A stretch of DNA of 64,000 nucleotides from Erigeron canadensis (lineage: Eukaryota > Streptophyta > Magnoliopsida > Asterales > Asteraceae): contig NC_057761.1 of assembly GCF_010389155.1 (NCBI RefSeq), forward strand, positions 12,216,501 through 12,280,500, written 5' to 3'. This document shows positions 44,514 through 55,613 of the stretch, piece after piece; position 1 is the first letter of the stretch, and each line of letters starts with the position of its first letter. The notes under the pieces were generated by a model. The model saw only the letters and a program-made list of their open reading frames with translations, was not told the DNA's origin and did no database searches. Made by a program: the position numbers and the translations under genes.

Positions 44514-44950
44514 TTTCTTAGAGCTGGTAAAGTTTACGAACTGCTTAATAAAAGCGAGGTCGTAAAGTTCACGGGGTCCAAGAATACGAGGTCGCAATTA
44601 GTACTCGAGGTCGTAATTGAACTGGTGAGGTCGTAATTGAGCTCACAAGGTCGCAAATGAAACACGAGGTTGCAATTGAACTGGCGAGGTCGTAATTAGC
44701 TATCCAAATCAAAAATACAAGTTGGACAAGGTAATACGAGCCCGCGAGGTCACAAACGATGCTGGTCGGATGATTTTCTTGAAATCGAAACCCTAAAAGC
44801 CACAAAACACCCAAACGACGGCTACAAACACCAAGATATACCACGAAAAGGATTTCCGGTCGTAAACTCGTGAAAGATTCACGTCTAAACGACCCTAAAT
44901 CAATGTTGTCTATCACCAACAAACTATAACCTTCCGGTATGGAACCAAGA
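44514..44950 (-). repeat. G leader with direct GAGGTCGTAATTG repeats
   Basis: Between 44560 and 44765 the word GAGGTCGTAATTG and near variants (GAGGTCGCAATTA, AAGGTCGCAAATG, GAGGTTGCAATTG) occurs nine times at about 20-25 bp spacing, giving a phased array. The same word is in the G LTRs and near 25800-26480. Confidence 0.82.
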
Positions 44951-44964
44951 GTCTCTGATACCAC
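44951..44964 (-). promoter_or_regulatory. Primer-binding site of element G
   Basis: On the minus strand: GTGGTATCAGAGAC, one base from the LTR end. It is the tRNA-Met complement. Confidence 0.9.
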
Positions 44965-44965
44965 T

Positions 44966-45501
44966 TGTAAGTCCCCTTGACGCGGATCGTTAATAGTTGA
45001 TCCCGTTATCCAGAGGTGCGGAATCCCTCTCTATAACGTGGTGATTCACAACGAAAGCCCCTAGATCACCTACTGTCTCGCAGATCTTCTTCGGGCTAGC
45101 GGAACGACCTTTGACCTATTAACCGGCACAAGAATGCTTGAAAATTCGACAAATGTTCGACCCTGTTCTGGTATTTATAGGAAAACCTCCAAAAGGCTTC
45201 AGCGAGTCGACCTCGCAAATTTAGCCCAGCCCGTCACAATTACGAGGTCGTAATTGTTGATTGGCTCATAATTGGCCCTGCAATTACGGGGTCGTAATCC
45301 TATAAGTCACCTCGCAATTGACCCTGCAATTGCGAGGTCGCATTTCTTACTTAGCAGATTAATTACACATTCAATACTCAAACTTAATCTAGTATTCTGT
45401 ACATAATATGAAGTTCATTAATTACAATTACAATGACAAAGACATATTACAATATAAGTCCAAACAATCTAGATTGCTATTGACATTGACGTGCACTTAC
45501 A
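44966..45501 (-). repeat. 5' LTR of element G (536 bp)
   Basis: On the minus strand it runs TGTAAGTGCACG to GGGGACTTACA and is followed on the right by TSD AAGAT. It contains CCTCGCAATTG...CAATTGCGAGG (45309-45337) and further GAGGTCGTAAT words. Confidence 0.9.
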
Positions 45502-45506
45502 AAGAT

Positions 45507-46463
45507 AATTGTTTTTCTGCGTATTTACAGCAGTATAACCATTATCTTATATACACACTTCCAATAGGTAATATAGACGACGTTGTTTCTACGTATTCAT
45601 AGCAGTTGAAAAGTTGTCGAAAGCTAATGCTAGTTCTGCGTATATTTACAGCAGTTAAAGCATTAGTTAAGTTAATGTCGGTTCTGCGTCTTGATAGCAG
45701 TAAAGACATTAACTCAGAATACAATGTCGGTTCTGCGTCTTGACAGTAGTAAAGACATTTACTCAATATATCCTAAGTGTTATTTGAGGGTTCTTAGGAA
45801 CAAGCAAAAGATTTGCTTGTTCAAAGTAAGAACACTCAAATGGTCATTTGAGAGTTTCTAAGAAACAAGCAAAAGTATGCTTGTTCTCAAGAACTCTCAA
45901 ATAGTTTGAGAGTTTCTGTGGAAACAAGCAAAAGTATGCTTGACCACAAAAATACTCAAACAGTTTTGTGTGTTCAGGGAAACGCACAAAACAGGCCAAA
46001 ACTCTAATGGGCCTTGGGCTTAGAAACACGCATGGGCCTGCGTGTTTAAGAACACGCAAATGGCCATTTGCGTGCTCCTAGTCCTTGCCTATAAATAGTG
46101 GGTGTGTGTCATGCGTGTTCCAACAAGAGTGTAGAGAGAGAAACAAGCAAATCCGAGAGAGATAAAACCAAGAACACGTACGGTCTATCTTGTGGGTAAT
46201 ACTCGTCTCGTGCACGAACCACAAACACACACCCAGCCTCCCAAACGGCTCATAGATTTAGATTAGCACGTGTTTGGTGAGGTGAATCCGGAGAGCCGTT
46301 CCCGGAGTATTTACTATCACGCAAACAGATATATATATATAGTGATATATATCATCTAAAGATTGATATATAAACCGTGGGTTATCTCGAGGAATTTCTG
46401 CACCTTGAGATATCCTTAAGTCAATCTCAGTTAATAAAAGTACAAGACCCGAGGGACTTACAT
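45507..46463 (+). repeat. 3' LTR of element D, second part, with repeat and hairpin cluster
   Basis: It continues 6044-6328, so the LTR is about 1.24 kb. Positions 45513-45765 hold five tandem units of the type TTCTGCGTATTTACAGCAG plus linker. Positions 45782-46000 hold three successive long inverted repeats (TTTGAGAGTTTCT...AAACAAGCAAAAGTATGCTTG...AACTCTCAAA). A perfect 22-bp palindrome with half CACGCAAATGG lies at 46053-46074. TATAAATAGTGG (46091) is the likely TATA box. The LTR ends ...GGGACTTACA. Confidence 0.82.
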
Positions 46464-47154
46464 TCTCAATGGGATGAAAAATGTTGATTCATATTAAATC
46501 TCTCAAAGAACTAATTTTGTAAGTTTGTGTCTATAAATAGCTAGAGTCATCAAAATACAAAAAGAGTTCTTAGTGGCATAAAAATCACAAAAATGTGAAA
46601 AATCAAAAAACCAAAAGAAATATGACAGAGATTTAAGTTGATGCTTTAAGACGATTAGAAGTGAGGATACTTTAGCTTTTAAGCCTGTTTAATCGTAATA
46701 TAACTGCTTAGTCCAGTGATTACAATTTAGGATATATCGGTAGGCACAAAGTAGCAAGGTTTCGCTGAATTAATAATCTTTCAACAGTTTGTTCTTGTGG
46801 CAAACATATTCAGATATATGGTTGAGAATGCTTGCTTTTCATAAATGATTAGATCTGGTCCTTAAATTCTGTGAAAGATCTAGCATTATTATAGGATTTA
46901 TTCAGTATATATGTAAAAAGTTCTACAAGTCATGAGCATGAAAGTTAATTTTAGTTATAATGTGATATTCTTATTCTGTTAATGCAAATGAAACGAATGT
47001 GAATTAATGGGGCTAATGTGGTCTTTGAGATTCCGACAAGAGATTCCGACAAGTATGTCCTCGTGGTGTCTTCGTACACCTAGCCTACTTAAAGCTTCTA
47101 ACTTGGGATAGGTTGTTAGAAAGTTCGCTTCACGGGTCTCATCAAAAATCACGG
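46464..47154 (+). repeat. Host repeat Y, segment 1
   Basis: Old non-coding repeat between the end of D's LTR and F. Its last 110 bp (GTCCTCGTGGTGTCTT to TCACGG) match 30398-30270 on the opposite strand. Here the F insertion starts, with target CACGG (47150-47154). The first 580 bp are AT-rich; I see no gene. Confidence 0.65.
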
Positions 47155-48147
47155 TGTTAGGTCCAGATTTATTGGACTCGATCCAGACGAGACTACTGGA
47201 GCCCTCTGAAGATTTGTCTAGAAATTATGTGAAGACCAATGAACTATTTACTTGTATAGGAATCTGGATTTCACCAGATTGGTTCACTGGACTTCACTCC
47301 AGTCAAGATCATTCCACTGAAGAACATTCTCACTGAAGTCGAAGACTGAAGTCTGAAGAAAAAAGTCTGAAAAATAGCGGAGCTCACTGACAGACTTACC
47401 AGATCTCCTGACTGGAGTCCTTGACAGTGTTCTAGACCTTACAAGTCTGAACACTAATTACGAGGAATTGACTTTATGCCTTTACATGCCTTTACCCGGA
47501 CAATCCATTTGTCCTTTGTTAAAAGCCTTACACGCATGTAAAGGTGGTTGATTAATTAGAAGACAAGTCACTATCAAGTGACTTATTCTTGTACTTTAAT
47601 CAATGCATTTAAGGAATTAAAGTAATTTCCTTAAATGCATGTAACCATATTTGTACAACAAAAAGAATATTATATTTATTCTTTTTGCCTATAAATACCA
47701 AGTCACTTCCCTCGTCCAAATTACACTTTTGCAATTTGGTGCCTTTGCTCAAATACTCTCGATCTAAACAATTATACTTCACAACTTTAAGTATTTCGAT
47801 CAAAAGAGTTTATTTAGAAAATATTAGATCACTTGTAATTCATAAGGTTGTTTAGATACTTACTTTGTAATATCTTAGTTCCGCAACAACTTTATATTTT
47901 ATTTAACATCAATAAATAAAATACACTTGAAAATTACATAGTGTCTCACCATTTACTTTACATGCTTATCTTTATATTGCTTAAGTACGTATTACTTTAT
48001 ATATATTCTTGCATTTATATTTATTGTAACACTAGTCCAATCTAGTGCTTACTTCACTTGTCGCATTTATACTAGTCCAATCTAGTGCTTACTTGACTTG
48101 TTGTATTCTACACTTGTGGGTTAAACCATCAAGTGAGGGACTTCACA
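47155..48147 (+). repeat. 5' LTR of element F (993 bp)
   Basis: TGTTAGGTCC to GGGACTTCACA. U3 is rich in GAAGTC/GACTTC words (47285-47420). The TATA box CTATAAATACC lies near 47690. A duplicated ACTAGTCCAATCTAGTGCTTACTT unit lies near 48030-48095. Small minus-strand frames here are chance. Confidence 0.9.
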
Positions 48148-48149
48148 AT

Positions 48150-48161
48150 TGGTATTAGAGC
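48150..48161 (+). promoter_or_regulatory. Primer-binding site of element F
   Basis: TGGTATTAGAGC, the tRNA-Met complement with one change (C to T). Confidence 0.88.
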
Positions 48162-48199
48162 AGACGGCTAATATACTTTCCTAGATCAGTATTTTCTTG

Positions 48200-49636
48200 A
48201 TGGCCAACCCAGATTATACACAAGGAACCTTTAAATACATGACCTCCTCCCATTATTGAAACTTAACACCATGTTAACAATAATCCTCCACCACCACCTC
48301 CTAATCCTGCTTCTCCACACGTGCATGTGCACTACTCAAACACTCCTGTTCCCAAATTCAGTGTGGAATGGTGATGAATTTGGCATATGGAAAGCTAGGA
48401 TGATATTACATATTACTGGAACTGAGAGGAACATGATAAAAATTTTAAATGAAGGACATTATATACATAGAAGTCTTCTCAATCCACTTCTTGATCCTCT
48501 TGGAGCAAGATCTGGAAGGGAAAAGAGAGAGGAACACTGGTCTGAAGAGGATAAAAGACTTGTTAATATAGATACTATTTTAAAAAATATGATCCTTGGG
48601 GCTGTTCCTAAATCTCTTATTCCCACACTAGTTCTTTATCCTAGTGCTAAAAGCATGTGGGATGAGCTAGTAAACCAGTATGAAGGTTGTGATGACACTA
48701 TTGTTACCAGGAAAGTGTCTTTGAATAAGAAGTACGAGTCATTTTTTGCTCTGCCCAATGAATCATTAACTGGTACTTACACCAGATTTATGAGTATCAT
48801 AAACCAGTTGAGAGGGCTTGGAGTAGAAAAAGACAAGGACATACTTCTTGAAACATTTTGTGATATTCTTCCATCTAAATGGTCTCACATGATCGTGGTC
48901 TTGAGACAAGGTAAAACCTTGCATTCCCATACTTTGTCAACATTGTATGGAGCCTTCAGATTCATTGAAGAGAATCAAGCCCAGAGAATTGAGGCAGAAA
49001 AAGATGCTATTAATCATGCTTCCACTAGTTCCCCTGTGGTTAGTCATACTGAACCACCCTATGCGGCATTAATGTCTTCTGAGAATGTATTTTCTATGAA
49101 GAAGATGATGTCTGAATTAATGGATTCTGGAGCGATGAATAATATCTCTTTAGATTGTGATCAAACTAATAGTGATGATCAGATGGCTATGATTGCTAAA
49201 ACGTTTAACCGTTTTAAAGCAAGAGCAACAAACCCACTGGACAACATGCACCTAGTTCTTCCATTGACAAGACCAATCTGACATGCTTTAAGTGTGGAAG
49301 AAAAGATCATTTCATGAAAGAGTGCAAGTCCAATCAGTTTGTTTCTCAATCTGGTCCATCAACTTCTTATAACAAGCCTGATGATAGCTACAGATCAAAA
49401 TACAAAAAGCTTAAGGCTCAAATTGCTCTTATGTCTGCAGAAAAAGATAATAATCAATGCATGGTTGCTGAAGACGAATGGGTTCCCTCTGATGACTCAT
49501 CAATTGATGATGAAGAGGAATGAGATTGTTGTTATCTGGATCTGGCTGATCCAGAGCATCTGCTAAAGGAAGATGTCACATCTGGAAGATGGGTGGACAT
49601 TGTTATTAAAAAGGTAATTGATTATGACAAGGAAAC
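48200..49636 (+). pseudogene. gag of element F, frameshifted
   Basis: The main frame (48256-49281) encodes the capsid: WNGDEFGIWKARM, EEHWSEEDKRL, FCDILPSKW and RQGKTLHSHTLSTLYGAFR. The proline-rich N-terminus (NNNPPPPPPNP, HVHVH) is in another frame (48273-48360), so one indel lies near 48360. A second shift near 49220 puts the zinc knuckle CFKCGRKDHFMKEC (about 49282-49323) in a third frame. A stop follows at 49521-49523 and the similarity (WVDIVIKKV) goes on to the H insertion. Homologue of E's gag at 2408-3927. Confidence 0.87.
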
Positions 49637-50000
49637 TTTAGATGCAGATTCGTTGTGACAATCGCAACATAGATTTGATTATCGTTTATGTTTTTGGAAC
49701 TATGTTTGTAATCATTTAAATAAGAACTTGTGTTGATATTTAATGATTACAGTTGAACTTCAATATTATAGCTGTTTATATTTTGTATAGTGTTTGTGTG
49801 TTATATATTGTTTTGCAGGTACAAGAACATAGAATCAAGGTGTATAAGTGTCTAAGAACAATTAAACGATGGTTGAGTGTTATGTACGAGCCACACGAAG
49901 TAAAACAAAGGACCAAAGGCACATTCCTCGTGCTGACGTCATCAGCACATGGGATTACCCTCGTGCTGACGTCAGCACGAGGTAGATTGGTTATTGTTAA
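49637..50000 (+). repeat. Truncated LTR of element H1
   Basis: Matches 55613-55255 in inverted orientation. It contains TTTTGCAGGTAC (49811-49822) and two dyads: 49926-49953 and a perfect 24-bp palindrome at 49959-49982 with half CCTCGTGCTGAC and centre TGACGTCA. Confidence 0.88.
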
Positions 50001-51740
50001 TTATATGATGAGGTAGTTGCAAGAATTGATTATGCTGTATACTCAAGTGAAGAAAGTGCACCTGAGATAGTTAAGCAGAATGTACGTAATGTTGCTGAGA
50101 CTGTGAAATCTGAGAGTGAACCTATGACAGCAGTGAAAGCATCTGAAGAAAAGGAAGAGTCGTCGAGTCCTGCTGATGACATTTCTATGAAGAGCATTGA
50201 AGAACAAATGAAGATCTTTTTGATACCTGAAGGTATGACAACTGAAGACTTTGTTGCATACATGGCAGATTGCAAGGCTGCAGATCAGAAGGTATATTGT
50301 TCTTTGTTCTCTATTGTTGACGTTTTCAAAATGGTGCCAGATTTGAAACTTGAGGTGTTTATTCTGAATAAATCTGTCATTAACTTAACTAGTCAAAACT
50401 CCATGTTTAAGAAAGAAAACGACTCTTTGTTTGCCAAAAATTCTGGTTTGGTAAAACAAGAAAATCTTTATCAAGATAAAATTCGTGCATCTGATAAGGA
50501 TATTCTTGACTTGAAAGAAAAATTAAAAGAGTCAGTCTTAATGGAAAAAGTGGGAAATGAACATTATGCTCATATAACTGAAGACTTCTCTAAGAAAGAG
50601 AAAGAATTAGTTGATGCAAAACTGGAGATAGTTAAGCTTAATGCAAGATTAGACCAAATTAGGGGATTTGAATTAATAAGATCAATGCAGATGCAAAAGC
50701 CTATACCATAGGATTCAAAAGATAAAGTGGTTTAGGTTTGAACTATAAAGAAGTTAGAGGTCCATTTAATGATAATTACACAGAGTCTCTAACACAGCTT
50801 TCTGAGAAGGTTGATATTGGTGAAATTTCTTCAATTGTCTCAGAAAATCAAAATGTTGATCTTAAGACCCCTAAAAACTCTAAAAGCTCAATTGATAAAA
50901 TAAAAGAGCTTAATAAGAAACATAAGCTGGAAAGTTCTTTTGTCAGACCAGTAGATCTTAAAAATGGAGTTTATGATGTTAGTGCTCCTATTGGGTCTAG
51001 ACAAGTGAATTCAACTTGTCCTGTTGATAAGAGTATTAAATGTTTTACAATGAAGGGATGTGACACTGTTTTTACATCCACTAAAATTGATTTTAAAAAG
51101 ATAGATCATGACAAGATTGATAAAGTATGGAATAAGGATGAATCTACATCTAGTGTGGTCCCCTTAACTCCTCACTCGACTCATAAGAATTCTCAAAAGA
51201 AAGTACACTTTTCCGATAAAAATGAGTCAACTGGTTTATCAAAAGAAGAGTCAGCCACAATTGAACTTAAGGAATGTTTAGGCATGACTTCAGCTGAGTT
51301 TGATGTTAAAGCTAAGAAAGCAAGAGCTAAAAAATCCTGTTTTTATTGTTATAAAGTAGGACATGTTTATAGTTGCTGTCCAAATAGGAAAAGAAGATGT
51401 CCAGAAAAGGGTATGTCCTCTGGAGGATCTAGTGACTCAGTCATTGTTTCTCATGACAATAGATCTAAGACTCCAAAACGACAGGGACCTTCACAGAATA
51501 CTACTTCTAGTAGTGTAAGTCCGAGTCGTTCTCGTACACCTCAAAGGAGTTATTCACCTAGGAAGATGGCTCAACAAAATCGATCACCTCCTTGTAGAAT
51601 TAATAGTTCGTCTAAATTCTATAATCAATTAGGGAGTCAACCTAGATTTGGTACTCACTCATGAAGGATTTCTCCTCCTAAGACTCATTTCACTTCACCT
51701 AAGAAACAGCGATGGATATTGGACCAATTTGATCATTAGA
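50001..51740 (+). pseudogene. gag C-terminal part of element H1 (coiled coil, second zinc knuckle)
   Basis: A first frame (about 50010-50711) carries VAYMADCKAADQKV, a Leu/Asn heptad region (LKLEVFILNKSVINLTSQN) and predicted coiled coil to the stop at 50709. After a shift, 50738-51664 carries Lys/Ser-rich text and the knuckle CFYCYKVGHVYSCC (51338-51379). An Arg/Ser-rich tail (SPSRSRTPQRSYSPRK) follows. It matches G's gag in order. The first part is the same as H2 53150-52584 on the other strand. Confidence 0.82.
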
Positions 51741-51773
51741 GATGAATTCGTAAAAACCTAAACCTCAAAAGGT

Positions 51774-52582
51774 TTGGGTTCCCTTCAGAAACTAACCATC
51801 TTATTGTTTGATGTGCAAGGAGAACCAAGGAAGTCCATCAGTCTTTGGTATGTTGACAGTGGATGCTCTCGGCACATGACAGGGGACAAGAATGTGTTGT
51901 CCAATTATGAAGATGTAAATGGTTCTTATGTTAGTTTCGCAGGACCCAAGGGCGGCAACATCTCAGGGCAAGGTGATGTTGTCAATGGGAAGATTACGCT
52001 GGAGAAAGTCAATTATGTGGAACAGTTAGCACATAATCTATTGAGTGTTTCTCAGTTCTGTGACACGGGTAACAATGTCCATTTTACTGAGAAAGAAACA
52101 CTTATTTTGAAACCCGGATATGTTGTTCCTGAAGAATGGATCCTGCTAAAAGCTCCTAGGAAGAGAGACATCTATGGCCTTGTGTTAGGTGTTGATGATC
52201 CAAAGGAGTTCGTTTGCTTGTTATCGAAAGCAAACGAATCTGAATCTTTACTATGGCATAAAAGAATGGGACATATTAATTTCCAAAAGATGAATGACAT
52301 TGTCAAACATGATTTGGTTGATGGCGTTCCCATGAAACGGTTTGGAATGGAAGACAAATGTGTACCTTGTCTGAAAGGAAAACAACAAAAGTCTGCACAT
52401 AAACCGAAAAAAGAAAATTTTATTGCCAATCCTTTCGTGTTACTTCACATGGATTTATTTGGTCCAGTGAATGTAAGAAGTATCGGTGGGATGTAATACT
52501 ATTTGGTGGTTACTGATGACTACTCGAGATTCTCATGGGTATTCTTTCTTAAATCGAAAGATAAAACTCCTCAGACATATTG
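51774..52582 (+). pseudogene. Protease and integrase start of element H1
   Basis: WYVDSGCSRHMTGDK is an intact copia protease active site. LLWHKRMGH...CVPCLKG is the pre-integrase zinc site. Integrase begins with HMDLFGPV and, after an in-frame TAA at 52494-52496 (expected Lys), VVTDDYSRFSWVFFLKSKD. The frame is cut at the junction near 52582, before the second catalytic acid. Confidence 0.88.
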
Positions 52583-54587
52583 TTCATTTCCCACTTTTTC
52601 CATTAAAACTGACTCTCTTTTAATTTTTCTTTCAAGGCAAGAATATCCTTATCAGATGCACGAATCTTATCTTGGTAAAGACTTTCTTGTTTTACCAAAC
52701 CAGAATTTTTGGCAAACAAAGAGTCATTTTCTTTCTTAAACATGGAGTTTTGACTAGTTAAGTTAATAACGGACTTATTCAGAATAAACACCTCAAGTTT
52801 TAAGTCTGACACCATTTTACAAACGTCAACAATAGAAAGCAAAGAACAAGATACCTTCTGATCTGCAGCCTTGCAATCTGCCATGTATGCAACAAAGTCT
52901 TCAGTTGTCATACCTTCAGGTATCATGAAATTCTTCATTTGATCTTCAATGCTCTTCTTGGAAATGTCATCAACAGATATAAATGACTCTTCCATTTCTT
53001 CAGGTGCTTTCACAGCTGTCATGGGTTCACTCTCAGATCTCACAGTCTCAGCAACATTACATACATTCTGCTTAACTATCTCAGATGCACTTTCTTCACT
53101 TGAGTATACAACATAATCAATTGTTGCAGCTACCTCATCATATAATTCTACCATGTAGGCATGATTCGAGGTATCATCAAATTGTGTATCCCATTGATAA
53201 GTACCATCCGAATTCTGAACAACAACGGACTTTGACTCCAAAAATGGTGACGAAACTGGCTGTTGTGGAGTAGCAGGAAATGTAATCATTGCTTGAGTTT
53301 TCTGATTACTTGGAGTAATACCGCCTTGATTGTAATTCTGATGACCAGCAACGGTATTATCAATCCTCTTAGGTCGTTGACACTCTCGTGCAAAATGACC
53401 AATTCATCGCAATTGAAACATTTCACCTTGGATTTGTCAAAGCCTTTAGTGCCATTTCCTATGTCTCCCAGTGCTCTGAGTGAATCTTCTGACCTTGATA
53501 GTGAGCATAGCTAGCTGCCATTGTGGATCCATTTCTTCCAAATCATCAGGATCTATCTGATTGTAATCCTCATCAATCACTGCAGGATCAGTAATCTTTC
53601 CTCCAATAAATGATTCATGAGCATTACAAAAGGCTGAGTAAACACTCATTCTACCTTCTGCAGAACTCATACTCATTGGCATAAAGTGAAAAGATTGTAC
53701 ATTGCTCTTGATATTCGTATTTGAATTGTGATAAGAAACATATCCAGCAAGACCTTCAGCATCTACTATTGGTATAGCTTCAGCACCACTTAGAAATGCA
53801 TTGTTCCCTGAGCTAGAACTTGCTAAATGAACAGACTTAGCATGATACAATGATGGATCTTGAGTGAAATCCGAGTGTGTATCTTTAATTCTTCTTTTCA
53901 TATCTTTGTTCTTAAGCTTGGAGACCACCTTCTCAAAATCCCATGAGCTATATTCTTGATCATCTTGAAGTTGATGAACATAATCAACCCATGTCTTAGG
54001 TAGTGAGTCCAAAAACTTATCAACTAGCTCAATTTGAGGATAAACAACCTCAAAATATGACAACTTAGTAGTCAAATGACTGAATCGAGTAATAATTTCA
54101 TCAAGAGATTCTCCTTTCAGTCCATTGGAAGCTTCATATTGGCGCTTCAGAAGTTTGATACGATTTTTCTACAAGGTTACATCGCCCTCACAATATCTTT
54201 CAAGAGCGTCCCATAAATCCTTTGAAGTAGTGTATTTCTTGAACAAATGTACACTATCTTGAGGTAAGGCCATAGTAAGAGTGGACAAGGCCTTTCTCTC
54301 AATTGCGTATCTTTTTCATTCTTCAATCGGCATATCAGCATAAGTATACCTACCGATCACTGCGTTCTTCTCATAAGAAGGCCAATCAAAACCTTGAGTT
54401 ATCACAAGCCACATGTCCAATCAGTGAGACGAATGTAATCTTCAAATCGTCTCTTCCACATCCAATAATTTTCCATACGGAAAAGCTTTGGAGGTGTATT
54501 ACCCCGACCAACCTCATGATCGTGCATAATCATCTAGCTGATGAGTAGGGCATTTGGTGAATTTGCGGTAGCTAGAATGGTAGTCAT
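52583..54587 (-). pseudogene. gag of element H2
   Basis: The start is ATG at 54587 (MTTILATANSPNALL). Capsid pieces are NTPPKLFRMENYWMWKRRFEDY, then after stops the frame 54075-53446 with FLDSLPKTWVDYVHQL. A first zinc knuckle (CFNCDE...) near 53400 is frameshifted inside the finger. The frame 53289-52603 continues with VAYMADCKAADQKV and the coiled-coil segment. Homologous to G's gag (DPDDLEEMD is in both). Confidence 0.82.
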
Positions 54588-54912
54588 TTCGAATCTTTTA
54601 TGATCAAATCAAACGAAATAACAATGTAGTTCGCGTGGCACGAAGTCACACGAGGAACACATGATACGAAGTGGACACGAAGGACACTTATCACGATCTG
54701 GATCACGAAGAACAATTCGTACTGACATGGCACGAAGTGGACACGAAGTCTACTGGGTGACGTAAGCACGAACACGAAGTTCACCTCGTGCTGACGTATG
54801 CACGAGGTTACACAAAGAAGAGCACGAAAATGCTAATTAACACGAATTTTGAAACGAATTTGCAATCAATAGCCAATCAAACGATCTTACATCTTATGGT
54901 AATCAACCTTAG
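54588..54912 (-). repeat. H2 leader with CACGAAG words
   Basis: About twelve CACGAAG/CACGAGG words lie in 54637-54850. CCTCGTGCTGACGTATGCACGAGG, the LTR dyad, occurs at 54785-54808 (described here as half CCTCGTGC and half GCACGAGG). No credible ORF. Confidence 0.8.
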
Positions 54913-54926
54913 GGCTCTGATACCAC
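54913..54926 (-). promoter_or_regulatory. Primer-binding site of element H2
   Basis: On the minus strand GTGGTATCAGAGCC directly follows the LTR end. Confidence 0.9.
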
Positions 54927-54927
54927 T

Positions 54928-55613
54928 TGTAATGTACCCTATTGTTGCGTGGATCGTAATAAGATGTGATTCGTTATGTCAAGAGTGCGAAATCCTCTTG
55001 CGATAAGTAGATTGCTATTGCCTTTTGCTGATTAATGAGCAATTAATCAAACCTAAGGAGATGCACGAAGCTTGTGGTTCATGCAGGAGGTCACACGAGC
55101 AACAAGTCAAACGAATTCGTGAATTCGTGAACAATTCCCTCTAAAGATCTCAAGTCGATTACTTAATTTCGTATATTTGGTTTGTATTTATACTAGTAGG
55201 GTTTTGGTTCGTGTGGGCTTAGGCCTTAATCGACGTAATTAAGCCCAAATGTCAATTAACCAACCAACCTCGTGCTGACATCAGCACGAGGGTAATCCTT
55301 CATATTGATGACGCCAGTACGAGAGACGTCCCTTTGGTCCTTTGTTTGACTTCGTTTGACCTGTACATACCATCCAACCATCGTTTAAGTATTCTACGAC
55401 ACTTACAAACCTTGGTTCTATATTCTTGTACCTGCAAAACAATATATAACACACAAACACAAAACAAAACATAAACAAATATAATATTGAAGTTCAAATG
55501 TAATCACTAAATACCAACAAAGGTTCTTATTTAAATGATTACAAACACAGTTCTTAAAACATAAACGATAATCAAATCTATGTTGCGATTGTCACAACGA
55601 ATCTGCATCTACA
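54928..55613 (-). repeat. 5' LTR of element H2 (about 686 bp)
   Basis: On the minus strand TGTAGATGCAG to GGTACATTACA. It has the CCTCGTGCTGA...TCAGCACGAGG dyad (55269-55292) with one mismatch and a second decayed dyad near 55308-55325. TTTTGCAGGTAC lies near 55427-55438. The first ~350 bp match H1. Confidence 0.87.

Larger units (their letters stand above)
6329..45501 (-). mobile_element. Copia element G (minus strand), host of B and C
   Basis: G has two LTRs, 44966-45501 (5') and 6329-6834 (3'), with identical 5-bp flanks AAGAT, so it is one insertion. Reading the minus strand the order is LTR, PBS, leader, gag with two zinc knuckles, protease start, then a foreign segment with C (40588-30399). 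A long AT-rich spacer, ORF2 (split by B), PPT and LTR follow. Integrase, RT and RNase H are missing and were probably deleted between 40589 and 30398. G sits in the 3' LTR of D. Confidence 0.88.
4938..46463 (+). mobile_element. LTR retrotransposon D, 3' part, split by element G
   Basis: D is seen as two pieces. Positions 4938-6328 carry ORF2, a polypurine tract and the start of the 3' LTR; 45507-46463 carry the rest of that LTR. Between them lies G, flanked by the D pentamer AAGAT (6324-6328 and 45502-45506). The 5' half of D is hidden behind element E and the window edge. Its ORF2 protein is homologous to the one at the 3' end of element I, so D and I belong to related families although the LTRs differ. 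Confidence 0.82.
49637..52582 (+). mobile_element. Element H1: plus-strand H fragment (LTR start to integrase)
   Basis: H1 begins with the first ~360 bp of an H LTR (its first bases are TTTAGATGCAG, expected TGTAGATGCAG). It jumps near 50000 to the middle of gag at a short TTAATTATA-type homology, then runs through gag, the second knuckle, protease and pre-integrase into integrase. At about 52582 it is joined head to head with the minus-strand fragment H2. Leader, PBS and the gag N-terminus are missing. Confidence 0.85.
52583..55613 (-). mobile_element. Element H2: minus-strand H fragment (LTR, leader, gag)
   Basis: Reading the minus strand: LTR (55613-54928), PBS, word-rich leader, gag from 54587 down to the junction at about 52583. 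The 3' half of the element is missing. It is the same family as H1, in opposite orientation, and abuts F's ORF2 on the right (flank GGGCT). Confidence 0.87.

Noticed and set aside
44569..44964. 131-codon minus-strand ORF before G gag
   Set aside because: It covers the PBS and the word array of the leader; the composition follows the repeats and no relative shares it.
46329..46344. TA microsatellite
   Set aside because: Short AT run within the D LTR, no special meaning seen.
47609..47803. 64-codon minus ORF, repeated at 58906-59100
   Set aside because: Both lie at the same place in the two F LTRs, so the conservation is LTR identity, not coding.
49637..49653. 15-bp inverted flank at both ends of H (TAGATGCAG...), first taken as an inverted target duplication
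   Set aside because: It is better read as the true LTR start, TGTAGATGCAG, giving the usual TGTA...TACA ends.
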